From NCBI GenBank assembly GCA_964545205.1, contig CAZJFH010000028.1:1-56197 (forward strand): a stretch of DNA of 56,197 nt, given 5' to 3'. This DNA comes from CAZJFH01 sp964545205. GTDB lineage: Bacteria; Pseudomonadota; Alphaproteobacteria; Rhodospirillales; Magnetospirillaceae. The notes under the pieces are model-generated. The model did no database searches. It worked only from the letters and a program-made list of their open reading frames with translations, and was not told the DNA's origin. Of the stretch, positions 41,747 to 50,380 are shown one piece after another. A program made the translations under genes and the position numbers. Positions within the stretch are counted from its first letter, which is position 1. Every line of letters begins with the position of its first letter.

Positions 41747-42955
41747 TCAGCCGGGCCGGCCGTCGATGCGCGGCCGCAGGCAGATCGGCGCGTAGACGGC
41801 CACGTAGATCGCCCAGGCCAGCGTCCACAGTCCGCCCGTCACCGCCGGGATCAGGTCGCCGGCCGCCGACGAATGCACGATCGGACCGATGGCGCGGATG
41901 AAGGCGGCGAGCGCCAGCAGGCCGTAGGCCCAGGCGATGACCGTCGGCACGCGCAACGGCCGGCCGCTGTGGCCGAGCGCGGCCCGCGTCATCACCCCCA
42001 TCACCATCAGCCCGACCGCCCCGACCGTCAGCGCGTGCAGGCCGGCCGACGGGGGCACGACCAGCGGCCACAGCACCGCGACGCCGCGCAGGGCCAGTCC
42101 GACGACCAGCCACGAATAGGCGACGTGCAGCACCCAGACGATCGGCGCGCCCATGGTCCTGGCGCCCTGCCAGCCGGCGAGGCGGATCGCGTGCAGCGCC
42201 GCGACCAGGATCAGCAGCATGGCGGTCGCCGGACTGGTCGGCGACACGACGTCGGCCAGGCCGGCCGCCGCGACGCCGGCCGGCGCCACCTTCTCGAGCC
42301 AGGGCCGGACGCGGATCTGGCCGTCGACGCCGTTCTGGCGCATCCAGTTGCCGGTGAAGGCCGGGACGATTCGTCCGCCGACGATGGCGATCAGGGTCAG
42401 CAGCACCCATATTCCGACCCTGACCCCGGTCGCCGCGGTGTCGCCGAGGCCCAGCGCCTCGCCGTGGACCATGGCGGCGCCGACCCAGAACGCCGCCAGC
42501 AGCGCCAGGAACGGCCGATTGCGCGGGCCGGCCGCCCATAGCGGCTTGCCGACCAGCGCCAGCAGCAGCGGAACGAAGGCGAGGTCGAGCGCCGCGACCA
42601 GCAGCGCCGGGATGTCCTGCGACAACCAGAAGGCGAGACGGCCGACGATCCAGACGAGGGTCAAGGCGACCAGCGGCGGCCCCGAGACCGGCCGCGTGCC
42701 GGTCCAGTTCGGCACCGCGGTCAGCAAGAATCCGGCGACCGCGGCGGCGGCGAAGCCGTAGACCATCTCGTGACCGTGCCAGACCACGGGGAAGAACGCC
42801 TGCGGCAGCGCGCCGGAGCCGAAATAGAACACCAGCCAGCCGGCCATCGCGGCGACGGCCTGGGCTCCGGCCAGCAGGAACATCGGCCGGAACCCGCTGG
42901 CGAAGGGCACGAAGCGGCGCTGGGCGCCGCCCGGCTGCGCGATCTCGATCGTCAC
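41747..42955 (-). CDS. nnrS: NnrS family membrane protein
   Basis: 402-residue polytopic haem/copper membrane protein with about 12 hydrophobic segments. The N-terminal FVPFASGFRPMFLLAGAQA and VVWHGHEMVYGFAAAAVAGF followed by LLTAVPNWTG are NnrS signatures. NnrS relieves nitric-oxide stress and protects iron pools. GTG start at 42953-42955 follows CCGGAGGTGTTCG. No denitrification genes are in view; it is divergent from the dioxygenase-TetR gene. Confidence 0.92.
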   Translation of the reverse strand: MTIEIAQPGGAQRRFVPFASGFRPMFLLAGAQAVAAMAGWLVFYFGSGALPQAFFPVVWHGHEMVYGFAAAAVAGFLLTAVPNWTGTRPVSGPPLVALTLVWIVGRLAFWLSQDIPALLVAALDLAFVPLLLALVGKPLWAAGPRNRPFLALLAAFWVGAAMVHGEALGLGDTAATGVRVGIWVLLTLIAIVGGRIVPAFTGNWMRQNGVDGQIRVRPWLEKVAPAGVAAAGLADVVSPTSPATAMLLILVAALHAIRLAGWQGARTMGAPIVWVLHVAYSWLVVGLALRGVAVLWPLVVPPSAGLHALTVGAVGLMVMGVMTRAALGHSGRPLRVPTVIAWAYGLLALAAFIRAIGPIVHSSAAGDLIPAVTGGLWTLAWAIYVAVYAPICLRPRIDGRPG

Positions 42956-43047
42956 CGAACACCTCCGGGGTTTGCGCCGTGATCATCGGCGGTGCCGGCG
43001 GCACGCTCCTTAACGGCGGTCAAGCGGGGCCGTCGTGGAATAATGTT

Positions 43048-43076
43048 TTGACCCCAAAGGTGGAATCAGGTGTATA
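43048..43076 (+). promoter_or_regulatory. Candidate sigma-70 promoter for the dioxygenase-TetR gene
   Basis: TTGACC at 43048-43053 and TGTATA at 43071-43076 are separated by 17 bases. They lie about 30 bases upstream of the start codon, in a locally AT-richer patch of the intergenic region. Only the match to consensus supports it. Confidence 0.45.
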
Positions 43077-43086
43077 GAGAACTTTC

Positions 43087-43101
43087 TTCAACAAGCTTGA
43101 A
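43087..43101. promoter_or_regulatory. Candidate operator (inverted repeat) before the dioxygenase-TetR gene
   Basis: TTCAACAAGCTTGAA has 5-base arms around a 5-base centre, placed between the candidate promoter and the start codon, where a repressor would block transcription. It could be the site of the gene's own TetR domain. It is short, and could occur by chance. Confidence 0.35.
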
Positions 43102-43104
43102 TGC

Positions 43105-44535
43105 ATGATGTCCCAGGCAGTCCTCCCCGCATTGTTCGTCTCGCACAACGCGCCCACTCTGATCGAAAGATCCGATGGAGCGGCGGCGTTCCTGCGCGGT
43201 CTGGGGCGGTCGCTGCCGCGTCCGCGCGCCATCGTCTGCGTGACCGCGCATTGGGAAACCGAGGTGCCGACGATCGGGGCCTGCGCGGCGCCGTCGACGA
43301 TGCACGACTTCAGCGGATTCGCGCCGCATTTCTACGAACTGCGCTACCCGGCCCCCGGCGCCGTCGCCGTCGCCGCGGACATCGTCGCCGCCCTGCGCGC
43401 GGCCGGAATCGAGCACGCGGTCGATCACCAGCGCGGCCTCGACCACGCCACCTGGGTGCCGCTGATGCTGATGTACCCGGAGGCGTCGATTCCGGTGACG
43501 CAATTGTCGGTCCAGCCCGCGGCCGGGATCGGCCACCATCTGGCGGTCGGCCGCGCCTTGGCGCGCCTGCGCGCGAGCGGCGTGCTGATCCTCGGCAGCG
43601 GCGCCTCGGTGCACAATCTGGAGCACTACCCCCCGTCGCCCTCCGAGACGCCGGAATGGGCGTCGAGCTTCCAGGCATGGCTGGGCGACGCCGTCGCCCG
43701 CGGCGACACCATCGAGCTCGCCGAGTATCGCCGCACCCGCGCCGACGCCGAGATCGCCCATCCCCGCGACGAACACCTGATGCCGCTGTTCGTGGCCATG
43801 GGCGCCGGCGGCGGTGGCCGGGTGCTGTACGAAGGGCTGGAGGGCGGCCTCGGCCAGGCGGCCTATGCCTTCGACGGCGCCGATGCCGCGTCCGAGATGC
43901 CGCCGCGGCGCAGCCGCCTGCGGCGCGACGAGCGCGAGCGCCTGATCGTCGAGGAGGCGATCCGCTTCTTCGTCGAGAACGGCGTCGAGGGCCAGACCCG
44001 GGCGCTGGCCGAGCGCCTGGGCATCACCCAGCCCCTGCTCTACCGCTACTTCCCCGACAAGGAGGCGCTGGTCGAGCGGGTGTTCCAGGAGATCTTCGCC
44101 CGCCGCTGGCAGAGCGAGTGGCGCACGATCATCACCGACCGCGCGCGGCCGCTGCCCGAGCGCCTGGTCGATTTCGCGACCTCCTACGCCCTGGCCTTGA
44201 GCCAGGACGGCTGGTGGCGCCTGGTGCTGTCGTCCGGCCTCAAGGGCGGCTCGTTCGACGCCCGGGTGCTCGAGGCGATCCGTGACCAGATCGTCATGCC
44301 GCTGGCGACCGAACTGCAGCACGAGTTCGGGACCGGCAGCGCCGCCGACCCCGACCAGCGGCTGGTGGAGCTGGCCTGGGCGCTGCACGCCGGGCTGTCC
44401 TTCGCCGCGCAGCGGACATGGGTCCACAACATCGCCGCGCCGCGCGACGGTGCCGCATCGATGCTGGTCGAGGCGATGCTCAGCGGCGCCCGGGCGGTGA
44501 TGAACGGAGCGCGCGCCGAGCAGGCGGCGGAATAG
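43105..44535 (+). CDS. LigB/DODA-type extradiol dioxygenase fused to a TetR-family regulator
   Basis: 476-residue single frame. Residues 1-258 are a complete class III extradiol dioxygenase of the 4,5-DOPA dioxygenase type, with candidate metal/catalytic histidines H14 (FVSHNAPT), H49 (VTAHWETE), H114 (GLDHATWVPL) and H224 (PRDEHLMPLF). Residues about 265-476 are a complete TetR regulator: RDERERLIVEEAIRFFVENG then TRALAERLGITQPLLYRYFP for the helix-turn-helix, followed by a helical ligand domain. Met265 (DAASEMPPRRSRL) at the junction could be an internal start, so two proteins could arise. The MFS gene follows after 40 bases. Known family members are separate enzymes and regulators; ring cleavage plus self-sensing is inference. 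Confidence 0.85.
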   Translation: MMSQAVLPALFVSHNAPTLIERSDGAAAFLRGLGRSLPRPRAIVCVTAHWETEVPTIGACAAPSTMHDFSGFAPHFYELRYPAPGAVAVAADIVAALRAAGIEHAVDHQRGLDHATWVPLMLMYPEASIPVTQLSVQPAAGIGHHLAVGRALARLRASGVLILGSGASVHNLEHYPPSPSETPEWASSFQAWLGDAVARGDTIELAEYRRTRADAEIAHPRDEHLMPLFVAMGAGGGGRVLYEGLEGGLGQAAYAFDGADAASEMPPRRSRLRRDERERLIVEEAIRFFVENGVEGQTRALAERLGITQPLLYRYFPDKEALVERVFQEIFARRWQSEWRTIITDRARPLPERLVDFATSYALALSQDGWWRLVLSSGLKGGSFDARVLEAIRDQIVMPLATELQHEFGTGSAADPDQRLVELAWALHAGLSFAAQRTWVHNIAAPRDGAASMLVEAMLSGARAVMNGARAEQAAE

Positions 44536-44575
44536 GCGGCCCGACCCCCGAGAGCAGAGGCGCGAGGCGAAGACC

Positions 44576-45823
44576 ATGACCACCGCCGCTCCGCCGATCG
44601 CCCTGCCCTTCGCGGCGATGCTCACGCGCGTGTTCCTGCCTTTCGCGGCCGGTTATTTCCTGTCCTACCTGTTCCGCAGCGTCAACGCGGTGATCGGGCC
44701 GGACCTGACGGCCGCGCTGGGGCTGGACGCCGGCGCCATGGGCCTGCTGACCAGCGCCTATTTCCTGGCCTTCGCCTCGTTTCAGCTTCCGCTCGGGCTG
44801 CTGCTCGACCGCTTCGGCCCGCGCCGCGTCGAGGCGGCGCTGCTGCTGTTCGCCGCCGCCGGCGCCCTGGTGTTCGGCATGGCGGAGGGACTCGGCGGCC
44901 TGGTCGCCGGCCGGGCGCTGATCGGCTTCGGCGTGTCCGCTTGCCTGATGGCCTCGTTCAAGGCCAACGTGCTGTTCTTCCCGCGCGAGAAGCTGCCGCT
45001 GGTCAACGGCCTGATCCTGGCCTCGGGCGGGCTCGGCGCCCTCAGCGCCACGGCGCCGGTCGAGGCGGCGCTGGCGGTGACCGACTGGCGCGGCGTCTTC
45101 TTCGTCCTCGCCGCCCTGACGCTCGCCGCCGCCGTGGCGCTGTTCCGGCTGGTGCCCGAGCGGCCGACCGGCTTTCCGGCCGGCGGCCTGCGGGCCCAGT
45201 TCGCCGACACCGCGCAGATCTACCGCAGCAGCCTGTTCTGGCGCGTGGCGCCGCTGCCGATGGTGTCGCAGGCGACCTTCATGTCGGTGCAGGGGCTGTG
45301 GGCCGGGCCGTGGCTGCGCGACGTCGCCGGCCTCGACCGCATGGCGGCGGCCAGCCACCTGTTCGCCGCCGCCGCGGCGATGGTCGCCGGCTTCGTGCTG
45401 ATGGGCGCCATCGCCGAGCGGCTCAGCCGGCTCGGCCTGAAGCCGCTGAGCGTGGCGGTGGCCGGGATGGTCCTGTTCATGCTCACACAGGCGCTGATCA
45501 CCGCCGGTTGGACCGAGGCGACCTTGGCCACCTGGATGGCGTTCGGATTCTTCGGCACCGCCGGAACCGTGACCTACGCCGCGCTGTCGCAGAGCTTCCC
45601 GCCGCACCTGTCGGGGCGGGTGAACACGGCGCTGAACCTGTTGGTCTTCGTCGCCGCCTTCGCGACCCAATGGGGAATGGGCGCGGTCATCGACCTGTGG
45701 CCGAAGGCGGCCGACGGCTATCCGCCGGCGGCGTACCAGGCGGCGTTCGGCCTCATGCTGGCGCTGCAGCTCGCCGCCCTGGCGTGGTACGCCGCGCCGC
45801 GGCGGGTCAGCCGGACAGCGTGA
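44576..45823 (+). CDS. MFS transporter
   Basis: 415-residue transporter with about 12 hydrophobic segments. The MFS A-type motif appears as LPLGLLLDRFGPRRVEAALL, and GYFLSYLFRSVNAVIGPDL resembles nitrate/organic-anion type and NarK-like MFS starts. It follows the dioxygenase-TetR gene by 40 bases on the same strand, so it may import the aromatic substrate or export a product under that regulator. Its last 17 bases overlap the convergent coxG gene. Confidence 0.88.
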   Translation: MTTAAPPIALPFAAMLTRVFLPFAAGYFLSYLFRSVNAVIGPDLTAALGLDAGAMGLLTSAYFLAFASFQLPLGLLLDRFGPRRVEAALLLFAAAGALVFGMAEGLGGLVAGRALIGFGVSACLMASFKANVLFFPREKLPLVNGLILASGGLGALSATAPVEAALAVTDWRGVFFVLAALTLAAAVALFRLVPERPTGFPAGGLRAQFADTAQIYRSSLFWRVAPLPMVSQATFMSVQGLWAGPWLRDVAGLDRMAAASHLFAAAAAMVAGFVLMGAIAERLSRLGLKPLSVAVAGMVLFMLTQALITAGWTEATLATWMAFGFFGTAGTVTYAALSQSFPPHLSGRVNTALNLLVFVAAFATQWGMGAVIDLWPKAADGYPPAAYQAAFGLMLALQLAALAWYAAPRRVSRTA

Positions 45824-46496
45824 TCAGGCCGACGATCAGCAGCCAGATGACGCCGGCGATGACGATCACCCGGTTCTGGCGGCCGGGCGTCATGCCGATC
45901 GTATAGGGCACGGTGGGTTCCGACGGCACCTGCCGGGCAACGCCGACCGTCGGCTCGGCCGGGCCGCGGTGCTCGGGGCCGCGCGCCTGATCCTGGCGCT
46001 CCTCGGGGCGTCCCGGCATCGATTCGGGATGCGGCGGGTTGGTCATCACACCTCCTTCCGTGACGGCGGCGCAGAATCGGCTGAAGAACTCCTCGGCCGT
46101 CTTGGCGGCGACGCCCTGCACCAGCCGGTTGCCGACGCTGGCGAGCTTGCCGCCGACGTCGGCCTTGGCCACGTAGGTCAGGATGGTGGTGTCGGCGCCG
46201 TCCGCCTTCAAGCGCACGCGGGCCGAACCCTTGGCGAAGCCGGCCGGTCCGCCCTCGCCCTGGCCGCTGATCGTGTAGCCGTTCGGCGGGTCGATGTCGG
46301 ACAGCGTGACGCGGCCGGTGAAGGTCGCCTTGATGGCGCCGATCTTGGTCTGCACCTTGGCGCGGAAGGCGTTCTCGTCGGTCTTTTCCATCTCCTGGCA
46401 GCCCGGCACCGAGACGCGCAGGATGTCGACGTCGTTCAGCGCCTGCCAAACGCGTCCCGGCGGCGCCGGGATGCGGTACTCTCCGGAAAGGTCCAT
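45807..46496 (-). CDS. coxG: CoxG-like SRPBCC protein with C-terminal membrane anchor
   Basis: 229-residue protein. Residues 1-145 are an SRPBCC/CoxG domain: MDLSGEYRIPAPPGRVWQAL, VPGCQEMEKTDENAFRAKV, GEGGPAGFAKGSARVRL. A Pro/Glu/Gln-rich linker and a C-terminal hydrophobic helix (VIVIAGVIWLLIVGLITLSG) follow. In CO-oxidisers CoxG anchors CO dehydrogenase to the membrane; many homologues lie apart from cox genes, as here, so its partner is unclear. Confidence 0.87.
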   Translation of the reverse strand: MDLSGEYRIPAPPGRVWQALNDVDILRVSVPGCQEMEKTDENAFRAKVQTKIGAIKATFTGRVTLSDIDPPNGYTISGQGEGGPAGFAKGSARVRLKADGADTTILTYVAKADVGGKLASVGNRLVQGVAAKTAEEFFSRFCAAVTEGGVMTNPPHPESMPGRPEERQDQARGPEHRGPAEPTVGVARQVPSEPTVPYTIGMTPGRQNRVIVIAGVIWLLIVGLITLSG

Positions 46497-46599
46497 GGAT
46501 TCCGCCTATGATCGTCCGTTCGGGTCGGTCCCTAGACTTGGCAAAGGACGGCGCGGCGTCAATCCACCTTGGGTCGAGGTTCCGCGCGGGAAAACACGG

Positions 46600-48339
46600 T
46601 CAGGCCGGCTGCGGCACGGTGCGCCGGACCAGCACCATGTCGGCGACGTGCGGCAGCGCCAGCACCAGCATCATCGCCGACCAGACCAGCGCCGCGGGGT
46701 TCGAGACCATCGCCGACAGCACCATCGGCACCTGCTCGGCCAGCGTCGGATGCTGGGCGACGAAGTCGTCGCCGACGATCGCCAGGCCCTCGGCGGCCAG
46801 GTTGGCCGCCGCCAGCAGCCCCAGCGCCAGGGCGGCCAGGCTGCCGAGCCCGCTCGGCCGCGATCCGAACAGTTCCCAGCCGGCCAGCGCCGACAGCGTG
46901 TCGCGGCCGGCGGTCAGCCGCAGCAGCACCAGCCCGGCGACGCCGGCGACCGGCACGGCGAACTGCAGCAGCGGCAGATCGCGGTAGCGGCCGTCGAGCA
47001 CGATGGCCGCGGTCAGCACCACGGCGGCGAGCGTGAACAGGTGATACAGCGTCGGCAGCCAGCGCCCGAACCCGGTGGTCGGTCGGGCGTCGAACGCCTG
47101 GACCGCGCGCTCGACGGCGGCGGCGGCGAACATGACCAGCAGGGTCGCCCAGGCCGCCGCCAGCGCCTTCGGCAGCAGCCCGAAATTGGCCTTGGCCCAG
47201 AAGCTGATCCCCGCCGCCTGGGCGGCGTAGCCGTACTGGACCAGCGCCACCGCCAGCACCTGCGCCAGGGCGGCGACCGGCACCGCCCACAGCCCGGTGA
47301 ACCGCCCGGCGAAGGGCAGCAGCAGGCCGGCGGCGACGACGAGCGACAGGATGAAGCGCGCCGGCCAGTCGGGGTGCTCGACCACCGGGCCCAAGAGCGG
47401 GAACACCGGCTCGCGATCCGCCGACCACAAGCCCCATTTGGCGCCGACCGTGCCCTCGAGCGCCGCCTTCCAGGGCTGGTCGTAGGCCTCGACGACGTTG
47501 TACTCGAAGCCGTTGCGCTCGGCGACCTGGACCAGGATGCGGACGAACTTGGCGGCGTTGACGACGCCCGGCTCGGCCGGGCCGCGGCTGCGGCCCATGG
47601 TCGGCCAGCCGGCCTCGCCGATCAGGATCGGCTTGCCCGGGAAGGCTTCGGCGACGACGCGGTGGTAATGCTCGATATGCGGCCCGACGTCGTCGACATG
47701 GGCCGGCAGGTCCTCCCAATAGGGCAGGATGTGGATGGTGACGTAATCCAGCGCCCGGGCGACCTGCGGGTGCTTGAGCTGGAAGGCCCAGACGTCGGCG
47801 TACGAGACCGGCTGCTCGACCCGCGCCTTGACCTCCTCGATGTAGGCCAGCAGCTTTTCGGGCGGCAGATCGCCGCGCAGCAGCACCTCGTTGCCGACGA
47901 TGACCCGCTCGATCACGTCGGGGAAGGCGTTGGCCAGGGCGACCAGCGAGTCGATCTCCTCGCGGTTGATCTGCCGGCCCTCGGCCGCCATGGCGCCGTG
48001 CTCGGCCCCCAGCCAGGCGCCCATCGTCACCTTGAGGCCGTATTTGCGCGCCATCCGCGGCACCGCCTCCATGCCCTCGCGGCTGGTGTAGGTGCGCACC
48101 GCCCGGACCCGGCCCTGCAGGCGGGCCAGGTCCTCCTCGATCTGCTGCGGCGTCGGATAGATCTTGAGCAGCGGACTCTGGCCGTCGCGAAACGGCGCGA
48201 ACGAGACGCTGCGCAGCTGGCCGCCGGGCACGTCGGGACCGGCGTCGACCGGACGGTTGGAGTAGGCCCACCACAGGAAGTTCGCCGCCGCGACGAGCGC
48301 GAACGCCGCCGCCAGACGAAGGAGCGAAGAGGAGGACAT
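46600..48339 (-). CDS. Membrane-anchored glycoside hydrolase family 17 protein
   Basis: 579-residue protein: N-terminal hydrophobic anchor (residues 8-25), GH17 catalytic domain about 40-320, then about seven hydrophobic segments to the end. The acid/base Glu151 lies in VIVGNEVLLRGD and the nucleophile Glu242 in LIGEAGWPTMGR. Similar proteins in rhizobia are annotated as beta-(1,3)/(1,6)-glucan synthases or transglycosylases taking part in cyclic glucan formation. The ATG at 48337-48339 follows the anchor-appropriate start; a longer leader is unlikely. It probably remodels beta-glucan in the periplasm (inference). Confidence 0.85.
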   Translation of the reverse strand: MSSSSLLRLAAAFALVAAANFLWWAYSNRPVDAGPDVPGGQLRSVSFAPFRDGQSPLLKIYPTPQQIEEDLARLQGRVRAVRTYTSREGMEAVPRMARKYGLKVTMGAWLGAEHGAMAAEGRQINREEIDSLVALANAFPDVIERVIVGNEVLLRGDLPPEKLLAYIEEVKARVEQPVSYADVWAFQLKHPQVARALDYVTIHILPYWEDLPAHVDDVGPHIEHYHRVVAEAFPGKPILIGEAGWPTMGRSRGPAEPGVVNAAKFVRILVQVAERNGFEYNVVEAYDQPWKAALEGTVGAKWGLWSADREPVFPLLGPVVEHPDWPARFILSLVVAAGLLLPFAGRFTGLWAVPVAALAQVLAVALVQYGYAAQAAGISFWAKANFGLLPKALAAAWATLLVMFAAAAVERAVQAFDARPTTGFGRWLPTLYHLFTLAAVVLTAAIVLDGRYRDLPLLQFAVPVAGVAGLVLLRLTAGRDTLSALAGWELFGSRPSGLGSLAALALGLLAAANLAAEGLAIVGDDFVAQHPTLAEQVPMVLSAMVSNPAALVWSAMMLVLALPHVADMVLVRRTVPQPA

Positions 48340-48454
48340 GCCGCGGTTTTCCCAGGAATGACGGCGGCCGGCGCACGCCGCCGGACCCGCCCGCGACTCA
48401 TACGGCGACGCGGGCGCCGGCGTCAATGGAATGCTGGGAGGCAGCGTGCGCCGA

Positions 48455-49408
48455 CTATCCTTCCAGCGACTCCCACATCTCCTGGTCGCGCTCGGCGGTC
48501 CAGATGCGCGGGTCCTTGACGCCGCCGGCCTCGTCGTAGGCGCGGCTGACGTCGAACGGCAGGCAGTGGTCGAAGATCACCCAGTGGCCGAAGCGCGGCT
48601 TCAGCGCGGCGTAGGTCTCGCGGTAGCAGGTCTTGAGGTCCCAGCCCTTGGCGCGGGCTTCCTTGACGCTGCCGTACATCGCGGTCAGGAAGGCCTGGGT
48701 CTCGTCGATCGCCTCGCGGCACTGCTCCGGCGTCCGCAGCGCCTCGCCGCGGCCCGGCACCAGCTTGGCCGGGTCCAGCGCCCGCACCGCGTCGAGCGTC
48801 TTCGGCCAGTCCTCGAGATAGGCGTCGCCGGTATAGGGCGTGGCGCCGTACTCGACCAGGTCGCCCGAGAACAGCACCCGTTCGTCCGGCAGCCAGACCA
48901 CCGAGTCGCCCTTGGAATGGCCGCGGCCGAGATGCGCGATCCGCACCTCGCGCTTGCCCATCTGGATCGTGACCCGGTCGTCGAAGACGATGTTCGGCCA
49001 GGTCAGGCCGGGGATCGATTCGGCGTTGCGGAACAGCCGCGGGAAACGGCCGACCTCGGATTTCCAGTCGTGCTCGCCGCGCTCCTGGATCAGTTCCAGC
49101 GTGCCGCGGCTGGCGATCGTCACCGGCGCGCCGTAGGCCGAGGCGCCGAGCACGCGGACCGCGTGGTAGTGGGTCATGACGACGTACTTGACCGGCTTGT
49201 CGGTGACCTCGCGGATGTGCCGGAGCACGTCCTGGGCCATCACCGGCGTCGCCTGGGTGTCGATCACCATCACGCCGTCGTCGCCGACGATCACGCCGGT
49301 GTTGGGGTCGCCCTCGGCGGTGTAGGCGTAGGCGCCGGGCGCCAACTCGGTGAAGGAGACGTTCTTCTGGTCGAGATCGCCCTGCGAGGCGAATTTCTTT
49401 TGCGACAT
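48455..49408 (-). CDS. MBL-fold protein with atypical metal site
   Basis: 317-residue metallo-beta-lactamase-fold protein. IVGDDGVMVIDTQATPVMAQ is the usual first strand; the expected H-x-H-x-D-H motif reads THYHAVRVLGASAYG, that is HYHAVR with Asp and the third His replaced. AHLGRGHSKGDSVVWLPDE and VLFSGDLVEYGATPY keep a His and the GD motif. It may bind a single metal or a different substrate. Similar atypical members occur in quinoprotein-relay hydrolase families. Stand-alone gene upstream of the divK terminator. Confidence 0.85.
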   Translation of the reverse strand: MSQKKFASQGDLDQKNVSFTELAPGAYAYTAEGDPNTGVIVGDDGVMVIDTQATPVMAQDVLRHIREVTDKPVKYVVMTHYHAVRVLGASAYGAPVTIASRGTLELIQERGEHDWKSEVGRFPRLFRNAESIPGLTWPNIVFDDRVTIQMGKREVRIAHLGRGHSKGDSVVWLPDERVLFSGDLVEYGATPYTGDAYLEDWPKTLDAVRALDPAKLVPGRGEALRTPEQCREAIDETQAFLTAMYGSVKEARAKGWDLKTCYRETYAALKPRFGHWVIFDHCLPFDVSRAYDEAGGVKDPRIWTAERDQEMWESLEG

Positions 49409-49484
49409 CGTTCTTCCCTGCCTGGTGCACGGTGCGAGTGAACACCAATTTGGGAAGCCGGTCGCCTGACCGGAAGGGGTAATG

Positions 49485-49510
49485 AAAAAGGCCCGCCGGA
49501 TCGGCGGGCC
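49485..49510 (-). terminator. Rho-independent terminator of divK
   Basis: On the minus strand GGCCCGCCG-ATC-CGGCGGGCC forms a 9-bp perfect stem (49490-49510) followed by TTTTTCATT, 24 bases after the divK stop. Confidence 0.88.
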
Positions 49511-49533
49511 GTTGCCTTGCGCGGGATGCTCGC

Positions 49534-49899
49534 CTAGTTCAGGAACTTGGCGACGGTCTGCAGGAAGTTGGCGACCGAGATCGGCTTGGCGATGTAGCCT
49601 TCGCAGCCGCCCTCGCGAATCTTCTCCTCGTCGCCCTTCATCGCGAAGGCGGTCACGGCGATCACCGGGATCGCCTTCAGGTCGTCGTCCTCCTTGAGCA
49701 TCTTGGTGATCTCGAGGCCCGAGACCTCGGGCAACTGGATGTCCATCAGGATCAGGTCGGGGCGATGCTCGCGCGCCATCTTCAGCGCCTCACGGCCGTC
49801 CTTCGTCTGCAGCGTCTCGTAACCGTGAGCCTGCAACAGATCATTGAAGAGCTTCATGTTCAAATCGTTGTCTTCAACGATCAGGATCGTTTTCGCCAT
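49534..49899 (-). CDS. divK: Single-domain response regulator DivK
   Basis: 121-residue receiver domain without output domain. Acidic pocket Glu9/Asp10, phospho-acceptor Asp53 in ILMDIQLPEVSG, Thr in VTAFAMKGD and Lys in YIAKPIS are all present. The N-terminus KTILIVEDNDLNMKLFNDLL is the typical DivK start. DivK controls cell-cycle kinases in alphaproteobacteria. ATG at 49897-49899; an earlier in-frame start adds a low-complexity leader. No pleD neighbour. Confidence 0.92.
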   Translation of the reverse strand: MAKTILIVEDNDLNMKLFNDLLQAHGYETLQTKDGREALKMAREHRPDLILMDIQLPEVSGLEITKMLKEDDDLKAIPVIAVTAFAMKGDEEKIREGGCEGYIAKPISVANFLQTVAKFLN

Positions 49900-50013
49900 G
49901 GAATTATCCCGCGCGGTTGTCGTGCTGGCCGCAGAAGCCATCGGCGGCGCCCCCTCGGCCGCCATAATCCCCAATTCGCAGTCGCAAGTCAAACCGCGGC
50001 TTTGAGCCTGTGG

Positions 50014-50370
50014 TCAACGGCGCAGGGCCGCGGCGGCGAGCAGCAGCCAGCCCAGCATCAGCGCCAATCCGCCGGCCGGAGTGACCGGACCGGCGTCCCA
50101 TCCGGCGAAGGCCATGCCGTAGAGCGAACCGCTGAACGCCGCGACTCCGGCGACGAAGGCCGCGCCTGCCGCGTGCACCAGCCAGGACGCGGCGCGCGCC
50201 GCCAGCAGCGCCACCGCCAGCAGCGCCAGGGCGTGGTACATCTGGTAGCGCGCGGCCTTCTCGACCCAGACCGCGGCCTGCGGATCGGCGGCGAGCGCAT
50301 GCGCCGCCGCGGCGCCGAGGGCGACCGCGACGAAGCCGTTGGCCGCCGCCAGGAACAGCCAGACCCGCAT
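50014..50370 (-). CDS. DUF423 membrane protein
   Basis: 118-residue protein with about four hydrophobic segments. ANGFVAVALGAAAAHALA and GWDAGPVTPAGGLALMLGWLL are DUF423 marks (YgdD-like). Starts 10 bases after the acidic-protein gene, likely in an operon with it. Function unknown. Confidence 0.87.
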   Translation of the reverse strand: MRVWLFLAAANGFVAVALGAAAAHALAADPQAAVWVEKAARYQMYHALALLAVALLAARAASWLVHAAGAAFVAGVAAFSGSLYGMAFAGWDAGPVTPAGGLALMLGWLLLAAAALRR

Positions 50371-50380
50371 CGCCTGGGGG

